Shown one piece after another: positions 63,937-64,000 of a DNA stretch of 64,000 nucleotides (positions are counted from its first letter, which is position 1; the number at the start of each line of letters is the position of its first letter). This DNA comes from CAVVDT01 sp963747005. GTDB lineage: Bacteria > Pseudomonadota > Alphaproteobacteria > Rhizobiales > Aestuariivirgaceae. The translations under genes were made by a program, and so were the position numbers. Under the pieces are notes generated by a model. That model was not told where the DNA came from, did no database searches, and was given only the letters and a program-made list of their open reading frames with translations. The stretch covers positions 1-64,000 of the forward strand of contig CAVVDT010000005.1 in assembly GCA_963747005.1 (NCBI GenBank). The letters run 5' to 3'.

Positions 63937-64000
63937 GGAAATTCGCGCAAGCCGCTGCGGCCCGTCTATCGCGCCGGCTGAACCGGGGATATATTCGCTT

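Overview
The window reads as a high-GC alphaproteobacterial chromosome, most likely Hyphomicrobiales (Rhizobiales)-like. Signs are the tig and clpP genes close together, a glnB-glnA pair behind a sigma-54 type promoter, TRAP-transporter catabolic operons, a glutamine-synthetase-like amine gene, and strong G/C at third codon positions. Two stretches differ: about 22.3-24.7 kb, and 35.3-39.6 kb including the ACP gene. Both are richer in A/T and carry mobile-element debris.

Layout. 0-1 kb: C-terminal part of a large serine recombinase, ending just before tRNA-Ser(GCT). 1.5-6.4 kb: clpP, a PAS-rich histidine kinase, trigger factor with a His-rich and Lys/Ala-rich tail, tRNA-Leu(TAG). 6.5-10.1 kb: NAD(P)HX repair enzyme, then glnB-glnA. 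10.4-22.1 kb: RND efflux pair, ABC-F ATPase, NhaA, DUF1003 protein, UspA, and an amidinotransferase/amidohydrolase pair. 22.5-25.5 kb: decayed accessory region with a Crp/Fnr regulator, a 260-bp MITE, a transposase remnant, and two regulators (XRE and LuxR type) each split by a frameshift. 25.5-29.9 kb: GNAT, caspase-like protein, L,D-transpeptidase, speE and speD.

30.2-39.6 kb: accessory locus. An exported glycosidase-like protein and an FkbH-type HAD enzyme lie divergent to a MaoC-SDR fusion and an acyl carrier protein. This looks like a small carrier-protein pathway making or attaching a glyceryl or hydroxyacyl unit. An insertion-sequence nest follows: two truncated IS5/IS1182-type transposases, a cut-off gene, and an IS630 element interrupted by a complete IS110 element. 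The segment ends with the 3' part of a tRNA-Gln gene, a possible island boundary.

40-47 kb: GAF-PAS-GGDEF-EAL protein, then SDR, OYE/trimethylamine-dehydrogenase-like flavoprotein and TauD-like dioxygenase. 47-54.4 kb: a six-gene minus-strand operon for a hydrogenase-4/complex-I-like membrane complex. Its large subunit lacks the N-terminal nickel cysteines, so it fits the energy-converting hydrogenase-related (Ehr) type. A 265-bp MITE flanked by CTAG sits exactly between its last two genes. 54.6-57.5 kb: stand-alone Prim-Pol domain protein, then threonine dehydrogenase and 2-amino-3-ketobutyrate CoA ligase. 57.6-64 kb: glutamine-synthetase-like enzyme, DctPQM TRAP transporter and N-formylglutamate amidohydrolase-like enzyme in one operon, divergent from an RpiR regulator with a palindromic candidate operator between them.

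Best candidates for new biology: the FkbH/MaoC-SDR/ACP locus, the Ehr operon with its MITE, the IS630-related MITE, and the IS110 element with a roughly 300-bp non-coding end that may encode a bridge RNA.
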